Assembly (NCBI GenBank): GCA_022571295.1
Contig: JACZYA010000004.1
Span: 1 to 55,995 of the forward strand
Origin: Acidobacteriota bacterium
Lineage (GTDB): Bacteria; Acidobacteriota; Terriglobia; Acidiferrales; 2-02-FULL-67-57
Direction: 5' to 3'
DNA length: 55,995 nt
The notes beneath the pieces are model-generated. The model had not been told where the DNA came from. It was given only the letters and a program-made list of their open reading frames with translations, and ran no database searches. Made by a program: the position numbers and the translations under genes. The first letter of the stretch is position 1, and every line of letters starts with the position of its first letter. Positions 36,124 to 44,650 of the stretch are shown in pieces.

Positions 36124-36852
36124 CTACACCGGAACCAGATGTTTGAAGAGCAGCATCAACGCTACCCCGACAAAGACCCAGAGCGGCATGAGGATGCCGG
36201 GCTCCCGGTTCACCTCCGGCATCAAGTCGCTGGCGGCGACGTAAAGCGTGGCACCAGCCGAAAGTGCCAGCCCGTAGGCGACCTGCGCTTGCAGCAACCA
36301 CATCACCCCCACGCCCGCCAGCGTGCCCACGCCCATCAGCACCACCGCCTGCAACGCCCGGCGCGGGCCGCGCCCGGCCGCCAGCATCACCGACGCCACC
36401 GTGAAGCCATCAGGAATCTTGTGCAGGAAGACGGCCAGAAAAATCACCGTGCCCAGATAACTCGAAACAATGAACCCGGAAGCGATGGCGGCGCCATCGA
36501 AAAAATTGTGGATGAGCATCCCCAGCACCGCCGTGTAGCCCACGCTGGGACGGATGAGCTCTTCCGGGTGGGTTTCCTCGCCGAAGTGAAAGTGAGCGGT
36601 GATGGCGTGCTCGAAGAAGTGGACCAGCAGGTAGCCGCCCAGCACCAGCGCCAGGGCCCGGTCCCCCGCCAACTCGATGCTTTCCGGCACCATCTCCAGC
36701 AGCGCCGCCGCCAACATGAAGCCGGAACCGAGGGCGATGAAATACTTCAGGAAGCGGCGCTCCCAGTGACGCTGCACGACCACTAGACCGCCAACGATGT
36801 TAGCCACCGCGGCCGCCAAGCCCAGCAGCAAACTCAAGGTAAAATTCGTCAC
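36124..36852 (-). CDS. ZIP family divalent metal transporter
   Basis: 242 residues with about eight membrane helices. The two signature metal-binding helices are visible: HNFFDGAAIASGF in helix 4 and HKIPDGFTVASVML in helix 5, and a cytoplasmic His-bearing loop FEHAITAHFHFGEETH lies between helices 3 and 4. ZIP proteins import Zn, Fe or Mn into the cytosol; the second motif has Lys where HEIPEG family members have Glu, so metal selectivity is uncertain. It starts 18 bases after the ychF-like gene stop and is probably its operon partner. Confidence 0.88.
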   Translation of the reverse strand: MTNFTLSLLLGLAAAVANIVGGLVVVQRHWERRFLKYFIALGSGFMLAAALLEMVPESIELAGDRALALVLGGYLLVHFFEHAITAHFHFGEETHPEELIRPSVGYTAVLGMLIHNFFDGAAIASGFIVSSYLGTVIFLAVFLHKIPDGFTVASVMLAAGRGPRRALQAVVLMGVGTLAGVGVMWLLQAQVAYGLALSAGATLYVAASDLMPEVNREPGILMPLWVFVGVALMLLFKHLVPV

Positions 36853-36870
36853 CGATTCCCTTCCCTGCTC

Positions 36871-37917
36871 TCAGGCGCCGTGGCGGATGTAAAGCACGTC
36901 GCCGTCGTGGATTTCGTGCTGCTTGCCCTCCAGGCGCACCCGGCCTTGCTCGCGGGCGGCGGCCAAACCGCCGGCTTCGACCAGCACGTCCCAGGGGAGC
37001 ACTTCCGCTTTGATGAAGCGACGGCCGAAATCGGAATGCACCGTGCCGGCGGCTTCCACCGCCACCGTCCCGCGCGGCACCGCCCAGGCGCGGCACTCCG
37101 CTTCCCCGACGGTGTAGAAAGTCAGCAAGCCCAGCAACCCGTAGGCGCTGTGGAGCAGCCGGCCCCGGGCCGACTCGCGCAGGTCGTAGCTGGCCATGAA
37201 CTCGGCCGCGTCGGCGGGTTCGAGCTCGGCCAGCTCAGCTTCAATCTGGCCGCAGATTTCAGTCAGGGCCACGCCGGGCTGCCCGGCCCAGCCGCCCAGA
37301 TCGTGTTTCTGCGGAAGCTGCTCCAGGTGGGGAGCGTCCTCCTCCCCGGCGTTCAGAACCAGCAGGAGCGGCTTGGCGCTCAAGAGCTGGAAGCCGCTCA
37401 GCAGCTTCCTCTCCTCCGCTGACCAGTCCTGCGCTCGCAGGGGAGTGCCCGCCGCCAGCGGCGCGCGCGCTTTCTCCACGATGCGGTGTTCCAGTTCTAG
37501 CTCCGGGGTACGCGCTTTCTTCAGGTCGCGTTCGAGTTTTCCGAGGCGCTTGCTGACGGTGTCGAGGTCCACCAGCGCAAATTCTGTTTCCAAGTCAGCG
37601 CCATCGCCGCCGGGATTGGGCTGCTCGCCAAAAACCCGCACCACGTGAACAAAGGCGTCGGCGCCCCGCACCTGTCCGAAGACGGTGGCGTCTTTGTCGG
37701 GGTCGCCGGCCAGGGCGGGCGCATCGAGAAATTCCAAACTGGCAGGGGTGACTTTCTTGGGATGGTAGATTCGCGCCAACTCTTCCAGACGCGGGTCGGG
37801 GACGTAGGCCACGCCGATGTGGGCGCCGTAGGCTTCCGGATGGGTCTGCGGGCCGCAGAGGATACGGAACAACGATGTCTTGCCGGTTTGCGCCAACCCC
37901 AGAATCGCAAAGCGCAT
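36871..37917 (-). CDS. Divergent YchF-family (OBG-like) GTPase/ATPase
   Basis: 348 residues. P-loop domain (GLAQTGKTSLFRIL, residues about 7-20), a central helical insertion, a G4 of NxxE type (LVLNAGEED), and a C-terminal TGS/DUF933 part ending in RLEGKQHEIHDGDVLYIRHG, all as in YchF. It departs from canonical YchF: G1 reads AQTGKT, not PNVGKS, and G3 reads LDAPAL, so the DxxG glycine is absent. YchF/OLA1 proteins favour ATP and bind ribosomes. This may be a second paralogue with altered chemistry; a canonical copy could exist elsewhere. The family is secure, the function open. Confidence 0.85.
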   Translation of the reverse strand: MRFAILGLAQTGKTSLFRILCGPQTHPEAYGAHIGVAYVPDPRLEELARIYHPKKVTPASLEFLDAPALAGDPDKDATVFGQVRGADAFVHVVRVFGEQPNPGGDGADLETEFALVDLDTVSKRLGKLERDLKKARTPELELEHRIVEKARAPLAAGTPLRAQDWSAEERKLLSGFQLLSAKPLLLVLNAGEEDAPHLEQLPQKHDLGGWAGQPGVALTEICGQIEAELAELEPADAAEFMASYDLRESARGRLLHSAYGLLGLLTFYTVGEAECRAWAVPRGTVAVEAAGTVHSDFGRRFIKAEVLPWDVLVEAGGLAAAREQGRVRLEGKQHEIHDGDVLYIRHGA

Positions 37918-37981
37918 GCGGTGAGTGTACCACGCGGCAAAACCCGCCGATGATTCCGAACCTCCGACGAAACAAGAAAAC

Positions 37982-38108
37982 CTAGAGCCCGTTGCACAAC
38001 CTCATTTCAAGAGAAGCCTCAGGGGCTAAAGCCCCTAGCTTTTATGGCTTTTTATGTCAGGGCTGAAGCCCTGACCCGCCAAGCAGAGGTTATGCAACTG
38101 CTTCTAGA
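37982..38108. repeat. Nested palindromic repeat with two GGGCT-AGCCC hairpins
   Basis: Outer arms of 22 bases (CTAGAGCCCGTTGCACAACCTC at the left, its inverted copy GAGGTTATGCAACTGCTTCTAG at the right, 18 of 22 matching) enclose two short hairpins: AGGGGCT-AA-AGCCCCT (38021-38036) and TCAGGGCT-GA-AGCCCTGA (38057-38074). It lies between the stop of a DUF4149 gene and the start of the ychF-like gene. The layout suggests a miniature non-coding repeat of the REP/MITE type. No transposase gene is present here. Confidence 0.7.
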
Positions 38109-38114
38109 GTGAGA

Positions 38115-38606
38115 TCAGCGGAAGCGGCGCACGGTAAGAACGAAGAGCACGAGTGTCAGAAGCATGTTCGCCGACATCAACAAAGCGGAGACGCCGTGGT
38201 AGCGGCCGAAGGCGGCGCGCAGCGCGTGGTCGCGGGGGGTTTGGTCAATGCTGCCGAAGGTGGCGGTCATCTCCGTGCGCAGGGCCGCCAGGCGCTCCCC
38301 GAGAAAATACTGGTTGCAGAAGATCAGCAGCAGCATCACCGCCAGCAGACCGATGGGCAGAGCCACGGCCCGCAGAGAAGCGCCACTGAGGCGCTGCTCC
38401 ACCACCAGACCGAGGAGAAACAACGCGCCACAAATGTAACCCAACAGATAGAGTCGCGCGAGCGTGTGGCCCACCAATTGTCCGGCCAACTCCCGGCTGG
38501 GCAGCACCGCGAACGCTGCCGGCGCGACCACGAAGCTCAGGAAAACCATGCTCCCCAGCCAGAGACCGAGAGCGAGCGTTTCTACTATGCGAGCGGCAGT
38601 CAGCAT
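38115..38606 (-). CDS. DUF4149 membrane protein
   Basis: 163 residues with four predicted membrane helices: 8-30 (VETLALGLWLGSMVFLSFVVAPAAF), 49-68, 80-100 and 138-158. The opening helix with LGLWLGSMVFLSFVVAPAAFAVL and the RxxALxxxFGRYHGVS segment before the last helix match DUF4149 (TMEM205-like). A GGGGGAG ribosome-binding site sits six bases before the ATG. No biochemical role is known for the family. The gene lies between the tRNA gene and the palindromic repeat. Confidence 0.8.
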   Translation of the reverse strand: MLTAARIVETLALGLWLGSMVFLSFVVAPAAFAVLPSRELAGQLVGHTLARLYLLGYICGALFLLGLVVEQRLSGASLRAVALPIGLLAVMLLLIFCNQYFLGERLAALRTEMTATFGSIDQTPRDHALRAAFGRYHGVSALLMSANMLLTLVLFVLTVRRFR

Positions 38607-38714
38607 ATTGACTCCCCCAGATTAGCGAAATTTCATGTTGTATGCGAGTGGGTTTGTTAGAATCGCTTGGGCGTGACCGGAACGTGGCCCACAAAGGTCG
38701 CATCATAAGGTGAG

Positions 38715-38790
38715 TGGTGGGCACTGTAGGATTCGAACCTACGACCTCTCCCGTGTGAGGGGAGCGCTCTAGCCGCTGAGCTAAGCGCCC
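38715..38790 (-). tRNA. tRNA-Val (anticodon CAC)
   Basis: Minus-strand cloverleaf: acceptor GGGCGCT / AGTGCCC, D arm GCTC-AGCGGCTA-GAGC, anticodon arm CTCCC-CTCACAC-GGGAG with anticodon CAC (reads GTG), T arm GTAGG-TTCGAAT-CCTAC, discriminator A, and an encoded CCA at 38715-38717. 76 bases including CCA. All stems pair with only a G-T wobble in the acceptor. Confidence 0.96.
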
Positions 38791-38813
38791 ACAAAGAAAC
38801 AGAGCACCCCACG

Positions 38814-38842
38814 ATTGTACGGGGCTTCAGAAAGGGGCACAA
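38814..38842 (-). promoter_or_regulatory. Likely promoter of tRNA-Val
   Basis: TTGTGC (38837-38842), 17-base spacer, TACAAT (38814-38819; 5 of 6). The -10 ends 23 bases before the mature tRNA 5' end. The -35 half is weak. The site overlaps the leader of the divergent moxR-like gene. Confidence 0.5.
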
Positions 38843-38847
38843 GAGGG

Positions 38848-39801
38848 ATGGTGCCAACGCAGACCGCAGAGCAACTGGCCGAGTTGCAGCGCGCCCTCGG
38901 CAGCGTCATTCGAGGCAAGGATGACGTAATCCGTCTGGCGTTGGTGGGGCTGCTGGCGCGGGGGCATCTACTGATCGAAGACGTGCCCGGCGTGGGCAAG
39001 ACCCTGCTGGCGCGCACACTGGCGCGCTGCCTCAACTGCACCTTCCATCGCATCCAGTTCACCTCCGACCTGCTGCCCAGCGACGTGATCGGCGTCTCCG
39101 TCTTCAACCAACACCAGCAGAGCTTTGAGTTCAGACCGGGGCCGGTATTTGCCAACGTGGTGCTGGCCGACGAAATCAACCGCACCACTCCCAAGACCCA
39201 ATCGGCGCTGCTGGAGGCGATGAACGAGCAGCAAGTGACGGTGGACAACCACACCCACCCGCTGCCCCAGCCCTTCCTGGTGCTGGCCACCCAGAACCCC
39301 ATCGAGCACCACGGCACCTATCCGTTGCCCGAGTCGCAGCTCGACCGCTTTCTGCTGCGCCTGCGCATGGGCTACCCCAGCGCAGAAAGCGAGAAGGAAA
39401 TTCTCCGCGCGCACGGCGACTCCCGCGAGCCACTGGAAAACGTGCAACCGGTGATGACGGCGGAAGAAGTCCTGCGCATGCAGGAGGAGGTGCGGCGGGT
39501 GCGGGTGGACGACGCGCTGATGGACTACGTGCTGGCGCTTACGCAGCGCACGCGCGCCAACGAACACCTCAGCCTGGGAGTGAGCCCGCGCGGAACACTC
39601 ATGCTCTACCGGGCCGCGCAGGCGCGCGCCTTCCTGGAAGGACGCGACTTCTGCGTACCGGACGACATCAAGCAACTGGTGATTCCGGTGTTTGCCCACC
39701 GGGTGGTGGTCAGCACCCGTTACACTTCCACGCTCCGCAAAGCCGACCAAGCCGAAGCCATCCTGCAGGAAATCCTCGACTCGGTTGAAGTTCCGCTGTG
39801 A
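38848..39801 (+). CDS. MoxR-family AAA+ ATPase
   Basis: 317 residues from the ATG at 38848 (the tracked TTG at 38815 lies in the leader). Walker A is EDVPGVGKTLLARTLA (about 43-58), Walker B VVLADEINRTTPKTQSALLEAM, sensor 1 FLVLATQNPIE, and the arginine-finger/lid segments ESQLDRFLLRL and SPRGTLMLYRAAQARAFL. MoxR ATPases act as chaperones that mature or insert metal into partner proteins, typically VWA-domain or DUF58 proteins. It is followed by DUF58 and transglutaminase genes in the usual order; see those entries. Confidence 0.95.
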   Translation: MVPTQTAEQLAELQRALGSVIRGKDDVIRLALVGLLARGHLLIEDVPGVGKTLLARTLARCLNCTFHRIQFTSDLLPSDVIGVSVFNQHQQSFEFRPGPVFANVVLADEINRTTPKTQSALLEAMNEQQVTVDNHTHPLPQPFLVLATQNPIEHHGTYPLPESQLDRFLLRLRMGYPSAESEKEILRAHGDSREPLENVQPVMTAEEVLRMQEEVRRVRVDDALMDYVLALTQRTRANEHLSLGVSPRGTLMLYRAAQARAFLEGRDFCVPDDIKQLVIPVFAHRVVVSTRYTSTLRKADQAEAILQEILDSVEVPL

Positions 39802-39846
39802 AATGACCCTGAAATACGTCGTAGCAGACGGAAACGGCGCCAGACC

Positions 39847-41262
39847 ATGAAATCAGAGTCCCGTTTGCTGGCACTGGCTGCGCGCTTTCCGGTGGTGGAG
39901 CGCTGGTATCGTTCCGTCGGCATCGACCCCAAGACGCACGACTTCAGCGGCGCCAAGAATTTCCTGTTGTCACTACTGCTGCTGGGCGTATCGCTGGTGC
40001 TGGCCCTGAACGGAGCCGCCGCCTTCGAGCGCGGGCACAAGCAGTTGATGGTGGTCTATCATGCGCTGGCGCTCGCCCTCGCTTTCTTTGTGGCCGTCCG
40101 ACTGGTGCCCCGGCTGGCCGCGGGCACCCCGCTCCGGTGGCTCTTCTACCAGGTAGACTTCAAACTGACCCGGGAGGGCCTGGTCTATCTGGCGGTCACG
40201 CTGGTGCTGGTGATAGCCGCGCTCAACACCGGCAACAACCTGCTGTTCATCGTGCTGGCCAGTCTGCTGGCGGGGATTCTGGTGAGCGGGCTAGTGTCGC
40301 GCATCGTGCTGACCGGAATTGACCTGAGCCTGGAGCTGCCCGAGCACATTTTTGCCCGGCAACCGGTGCGAGCCACGCTCACGCTGCAGAACCATAAGCG
40401 CACCCTGCCGTCGTTCTCCTTGACCGTCAGCGGCGACACCGGCGGCTCCCGCAAGCGCAGGAAGAAAGCTGCGGCAAGCGGCGAAGAACGGAGGGTTTTG
40501 CGCCAGCCGGTTTATTTTCCCTACATCCCGCGCCACCGCAGTTCCGCGCAAGCAGTGGAGCTGACCTTCCCGCGCCGGGGCCGCTACGCGCAGGACGCCT
40601 TCAAAGTGAGCAGCAAGTTTCCTTTCGGGTTCCTGCTGAAGACCCGACAGGTGAAGGCAGCGAATGAGCTCGTGGTGTACCCGCCGGTCGCGCCGACCGA
40701 GGAGTTCTACGAAATTCTGCCGCTGCTGAGTGGCGAGCTGGAAAGCTACTACCGGGGACATGGGCACGACCTCTACTCCATCCGCGACTACCAGCCCACC
40801 GACAGCGCCCGGCACGTGGACTGGAAAGCGACGGCACGAGCGCAGAACGTGAAGGTGCGGGAGTTCGCTCGTGAAGATGAGCGCCGGGTGGAGCTGGTTT
40901 TCGATCCTTACCTGCCCCCGGAAGCTCGCCCCGCCGGCGACGGCGCGAAGTGGGAGGAGCAGTTCGAGCGGGCGGTCGCCTTTTGCGCCTGCCTGGCGTG
41001 GCACTTCTACGAGATTAACGCGCAGTTGAAGTTCAGCAGCCCGAAGTTCACCACGCCGGTCGCGCCCGCCACCGACAACATCTACCACGTACTGCGGGAG
41101 TTGGCGTTCGTGGAGCCCGAGTGGGGAGACGACGACGAGTTTCTGGCCCCGCTGGGCCAGGATACCGACACTTTCAAGGTTCTGCTGACGGCGCGGGAGC
41201 GAGGCTCCATCCCCACTACCCTGTGGGCCAATTCCTACGTGGTATTTTTCCAGTCACTATGA
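39847..41262 (+). CDS. DUF58 domain membrane protein
   Basis: 471 residues. Membrane helices at about 38-56, 64-85 and a pair at about 113-150, then a soluble beta-rich region and the DUF58 signature SIRDYQPTDSARHVDWKATARAQNVKVREFARE (about 315-350). DUF58 domains are related to VWA folds and pair with MoxR ATPases. The preceding moxR gene ends 45 bases upstream; the stop overlaps the mutY start (ATGA). Molecular role unknown beyond the MoxR partnership. Confidence 0.9.
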   Translation: MKSESRLLALAARFPVVERWYRSVGIDPKTHDFSGAKNFLLSLLLLGVSLVLALNGAAAFERGHKQLMVVYHALALALAFFVAVRLVPRLAAGTPLRWLFYQVDFKLTREGLVYLAVTLVLVIAALNTGNNLLFIVLASLLAGILVSGLVSRIVLTGIDLSLELPEHIFARQPVRATLTLQNHKRTLPSFSLTVSGDTGGSRKRRKKAAASGEERRVLRQPVYFPYIPRHRSSAQAVELTFPRRGRYAQDAFKVSSKFPFGFLLKTRQVKAANELVVYPPVAPTEEFYEILPLLSGELESYYRGHGHDLYSIRDYQPTDSARHVDWKATARAQNVKVREFAREDERRVELVFDPYLPPEARPAGDGAKWEEQFERAVAFCACLAWHFYEINAQLKFSSPKFTTPVAPATDNIYHVLRELAFVEPEWGDDDEFLAPLGQDTDTFKVLLTARERGSIPTTLWANSYVVFFQSL

Positions 41263-42365
41263 CGAGGAAGAAAAACGGCCCAGCCCCTCGCGCCCTGCGG
41301 CAGCGCCTGCTGCGCTGGTTCGACAGAAACAAACGCGAGATGCCCTGGCGGGGGACGAAGGACCCCTACCGGGTGTGGCTGTCGGAAATCATGTTGCAGC
41401 AGACGCGGGTGCCGGTGGTGGTTCCCTATTACCAGCGCTTTCTCCAAGCCTACCCCACGGTGAAGAAGCTGGCGCGCGCCAAGAGCGTTCTGCGTCTGTG
41501 GGCGGGGCTGGGCTACTACCAGCGCGCGCGCAACCTGCATCGCGCGGCGAAAGAAATCGTGCGCAAGCACGGAGGCCGGTTTCCAAAACGGTTGGAAGAC
41601 GCGCTGGCGCTGCCCGGCATTGGCCCCTACACCGCGCGCGCCATCCTCTCGATTGCGTACGGCCAGCCGGTGGCGGTGGTGGACGGCAACGTGGCGCGCG
41701 TACTGGTGCGGCTGTTTTGTTTGACCGAGGCCGAAGTGGACAACCGTCCGGCTTTGCAGCCGTTGGCGGAGCGGTTGGTTTCGCGCCGGCGTCCCGGCGA
41801 CTTCAACCAAGCGCTGATGGAGCTGGGCTCCACCATTTGCCTGCCCAAGATTCCCCGCTGCACGTTGTGTCCGCTGGAGAGGTTGTGCGCGGCGCGACAG
41901 GCCGGCGTGGAGAAGAAGATTCCCCACCGACAAAAAAAACGGCCGCGGCCACGGTTGGAGCTCAAAGTTTTTGTGATCGAGCGAGAGGAAAAAGTCCTAT
42001 TGGTGCGGGAAGCTGGCGGCTACTTTTCCGGCCTGTGGCACTTCCCCTACACAACTGGAAGAAACAAGAGCGGCATTCGAGCCAATGGCTATGAGATTGG
42101 AACAGGCGCGGGGCGGCGGGTGGCGACAGTGGAACACACCACCACCATGCGCGACCTGGTGCTGCAGGTGTATCAGCCGCCCGTGCGTGCGGGGAACCGC
42201 CGCGCGGTGTCAGAGAGCAACCGCCATACCCGCTGGGTGCGGCTGAATCGAGTGCAGCGGCTGGGCGTGGGAGCGGCGACGCGGAAAGTCGCCGCCCTAC
42301 TACAGGAGAAACGACGAAAGCAGCAGCGTGAGGATGTAGCGGGCCGGCAGCGGCCTGCTTCCTGA
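41259..42365 (+). CDS. mutY: A/G-specific adenine glycosylase
   Basis: Removes adenine mispaired with 8-oxoguanine. 368 residues from the ATG at 41259, whose first base pair set overlaps the DUF58 stop; the tracked 41121 start is inside the DUF58 frame. Catalytic E43 (SEIMLQQTR), helix-hairpin-helix LPGIGPYTARAIL with D142 in VVDGNVARVL, and a complete 4Fe-4S loop C194-x6-C201-x2-C204-x5-C210. The C-terminal NUDIX-like domain that recognises 8-oxoG follows (about 240-350, VLLVREAGGYFSGLWHFP). The gene interrupts a MoxR-DUF58-TgpA set. Confidence 0.97.
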   Translation: MTRKKNGPAPRALRQRLLRWFDRNKREMPWRGTKDPYRVWLSEIMLQQTRVPVVVPYYQRFLQAYPTVKKLARAKSVLRLWAGLGYYQRARNLHRAAKEIVRKHGGRFPKRLEDALALPGIGPYTARAILSIAYGQPVAVVDGNVARVLVRLFCLTEAEVDNRPALQPLAERLVSRRRPGDFNQALMELGSTICLPKIPRCTLCPLERLCAARQAGVEKKIPHRQKKRPRPRLELKVFVIEREEKVLLVREAGGYFSGLWHFPYTTGRNKSGIRANGYEIGTGAGRRVATVEHTTTMRDLVLQVYQPPVRAGNRRAVSESNRHTRWVRLNRVQRLGVGAATRKVAALLQEKRRKQQREDVAGRQRPAS

Positions 42366-42382
42366 GAGGTGTAACTGCGGCG

Positions 42383-44578
42383 ATGGCTGCCACGACTCCT
42401 GCCACGACAGCGAAAGTTGTCCACCGCTATTTCGAAGTCTCGCTCTTCCTGCTGGTGACGGTGGGGTTCCTGGCGCTGGCCAGCACGGGCCAACTGGACG
42501 TCCCGACGGTGCTACTGGTGGGCGGAGCGCTGGTGGTGAAAGCGCTGCGGTACCGGCGGCAGTCGGAGCCGGAGCTCAACCCCAAGTCGGTGACCCAGCT
42601 GGCATGGTTTTACTCAGTCTTCTACTTCTTCGACCTCTACCTGCTTTCGCAGAACTTCCTGCTGGCCACCTCGCACCTGGTGCTGTTCATCGCGATGGTG
42701 AAGATTTATTCCGCGCGCAACAACCGCGACTACCTGTGGCTGGCACTGGTGGCTTTCATGGAAATCCTAGCCGCCGCCACACTCACGGTGGACGCCACCT
42801 TTCTGGCGTTCTTCTTCCTCTTTCTGCTGCTGGGGATTTCCACCTTCGTCAGCTTCGAAATCAAGCGCAGCGGCGAGGCCTGCGCCGCCTCCGCGCCGCG
42901 CGCCGGCGATGCTGCGCTGGCACAGCGCTTGCCGCAATCTTTGCTGCTGACTTCGTGGGGCGTGGCAGTAGCGGTGCTGGCGCTGGGAACAGTGATTTTC
43001 TTTCTGTTGCCGCGCTTGAGCGCGGGCTACTTCAGCGCCTATGGGGTCCAGCCCGAGCTCATCAGCGGTTTTTCCGATCAGGTGTCGCTGGGCGACATCG
43101 GCAGGATCAAGCGCAACCGAAGCGTGGTGATGCGGGTGAAAACCGAAGAGGGCGACTCGCGCGCGCTGGAAGGATTGCGCTGGCGCGGCCTGGCGCTGGC
43201 GCACTTCGATGGCCTGCGCTGGTACAGATTGCCGGAGCGCCCCCGCATCCTGCACGGCCGGGCCGACGGGAGCTTCAACCTGCCGCTGCGCCCCCTGCCG
43301 AGCGCGACCCGCCGCCAGCTTCACTACCGGATCCTGCTGGAGCCGATCACCACCGACGTTTTGTTCGCCGCTTCGGTGCCGGTGGCGTTGCGCGGGCGCT
43401 TCCGCCTGCTGGGCATCGACAACACAGGCTCGCTGCGGCGGGTTCAGCGCGGCTTCGGGCTGGTGGGCTACGATGTGGTCTCCGACGTAGGCCAGCCCTT
43501 GCCGGATGAGTTGCGCGCCGCGGGGACTGACTACTCCCAATACCTTCGGGAAAACTATTTCCAGTTGCCCGAACTCGACCCGCGCATCGCCGAGCTGGCG
43601 GCGGAGTGGGCCTCCGAGTTCAATACCGCCTACGACAAGGCGGCGGAGCTGGAGCGCCGCTTGCGCACCGAGTTCGGTTACACGCTCGACCTGCCGGAAA
43701 AGCGCGAAGCCGACCCGGTGGCTTCTTTCCTGTTCGAGCGGCGCAAAGGCCACTGCGAATACTTCGCTGCTTCCATGACGGTCATGCTGCGCACCCTGAA
43801 CGTGCCCGCGCGCCTGGTGAACGGGTTCCTGACCGGCGAGTACAACGAAGTGGGGGAAAACTACATTGTGCGCGCGGCCGATGCCCACACCTGGGTGGAA
43901 GTATTCTTCCCCGACATCGGCTGGGTGGAGTTCGACCCCACGCCGCCCGACCCCAACGCCCGACAGCGAAGCTGGTGGACAACGGTGCAGCACTACTACG
44001 ACGCCTTCGACCTGTGGTGGGACGAGTGGGTGATCAACTACGACCTCAGCCAGCAGATGCGGCTGGGCCGGCGCCTGAACCGCAGCGTCTCCCTCTGGTC
44101 ACGAAATGCGCGGCGCTGGTTCCGGCGGCAGCGGCAGGCGCTCACTGCTGAGATTAACCAAGTGGGGGAGAATGTGGTGGAAAGTCCCTACACCGCCCCG
44201 GCGGCGCTGGCCCTGGCGCTGGGAGTAGTGCTGCTGTTGCGGGGAGGCGAATTGCGCGACCGGCTGCGCGAGTGGTGGCTGCTCCGCCGGGGCAGGCAGC
44301 GCGCGCTCTCCGCCTCCGAAGCGACGTTGACCTACCAGCACCTGCTGCGCGCGCTCAAGCGCAAGGGCTACCGCAGGAGCCTTGCCCAAACACCGCTGGA
44401 GTTTGCCGCCGCGCTTCCCCCGCCGGAACTCGCCCTCCAAGTCCGGGACTTCACGCAACTCTACAACCACGCGCGCTTCGGGCAGGCTCCGGCTGAATCG
44501 GTGCAGTTGCTCGACCTGCTGCGCAGCATCCAAACCTGGAAACCCAACCGCAAGCAACCGCCACAACACTCTGCCTGA
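42383..44578 (+). CDS. TgpA-like membrane transglutaminase (DUF3488-Tgc-DUF4129)
   Basis: 731 residues. The N-terminal DUF3488 region has about six membrane helices (residues 15-225). A periplasmic transglutaminase-like domain follows at about 350-530 with the Cys-His-Asp catalytic set: GHCEYFAASMTVMLRTLNVPARLVNGF, then DAHTWVEVFFPDIGWVEFDPTPPD. One more membrane helix at about 608-626 is followed by a cytoplasmic DUF4129-like tail. TgpA is essential in Pseudomonas aeruginosa and is usually encoded after moxR and DUF58 genes. The substrate is unknown. Separated from them here only by mutY. Confidence 0.93.
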   Translation: MAATTPATTAKVVHRYFEVSLFLLVTVGFLALASTGQLDVPTVLLVGGALVVKALRYRRQSEPELNPKSVTQLAWFYSVFYFFDLYLLSQNFLLATSHLVLFIAMVKIYSARNNRDYLWLALVAFMEILAAATLTVDATFLAFFFLFLLLGISTFVSFEIKRSGEACAASAPRAGDAALAQRLPQSLLLTSWGVAVAVLALGTVIFFLLPRLSAGYFSAYGVQPELISGFSDQVSLGDIGRIKRNRSVVMRVKTEEGDSRALEGLRWRGLALAHFDGLRWYRLPERPRILHGRADGSFNLPLRPLPSATRRQLHYRILLEPITTDVLFAASVPVALRGRFRLLGIDNTGSLRRVQRGFGLVGYDVVSDVGQPLPDELRAAGTDYSQYLRENYFQLPELDPRIAELAAEWASEFNTAYDKAAELERRLRTEFGYTLDLPEKREADPVASFLFERRKGHCEYFAASMTVMLRTLNVPARLVNGFLTGEYNEVGENYIVRAADAHTWVEVFFPDIGWVEFDPTPPDPNARQRSWWTTVQHYYDAFDLWWDEWVINYDLSQQMRLGRRLNRSVSLWSRNARRWFRRQRQALTAEINQVGENVVESPYTAPAALALALGVVLLLRGGELRDRLREWWLLRRGRQRALSASEATLTYQHLLRALKRKGYRRSLAQTPLEFAAALPPPELALQVRDFTQLYNHARFGQAPAESVQLLDLLRSIQTWKPNRKQPPQHSA

Positions 44579-44650
44579 AAGCGCGCAGGTTACGGGCGAG
44601 AGCATCCTAAGCAGGCAGGAAAGGATTCCCGGAAGGGAGAGCTTGCCGGG

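Noticed and set aside
41121-41258. N-terminal extension of MutY in the ORF track
   Set aside because: These codons lie in the DUF58 gene; MutY homology begins just after the ATG at 41259.
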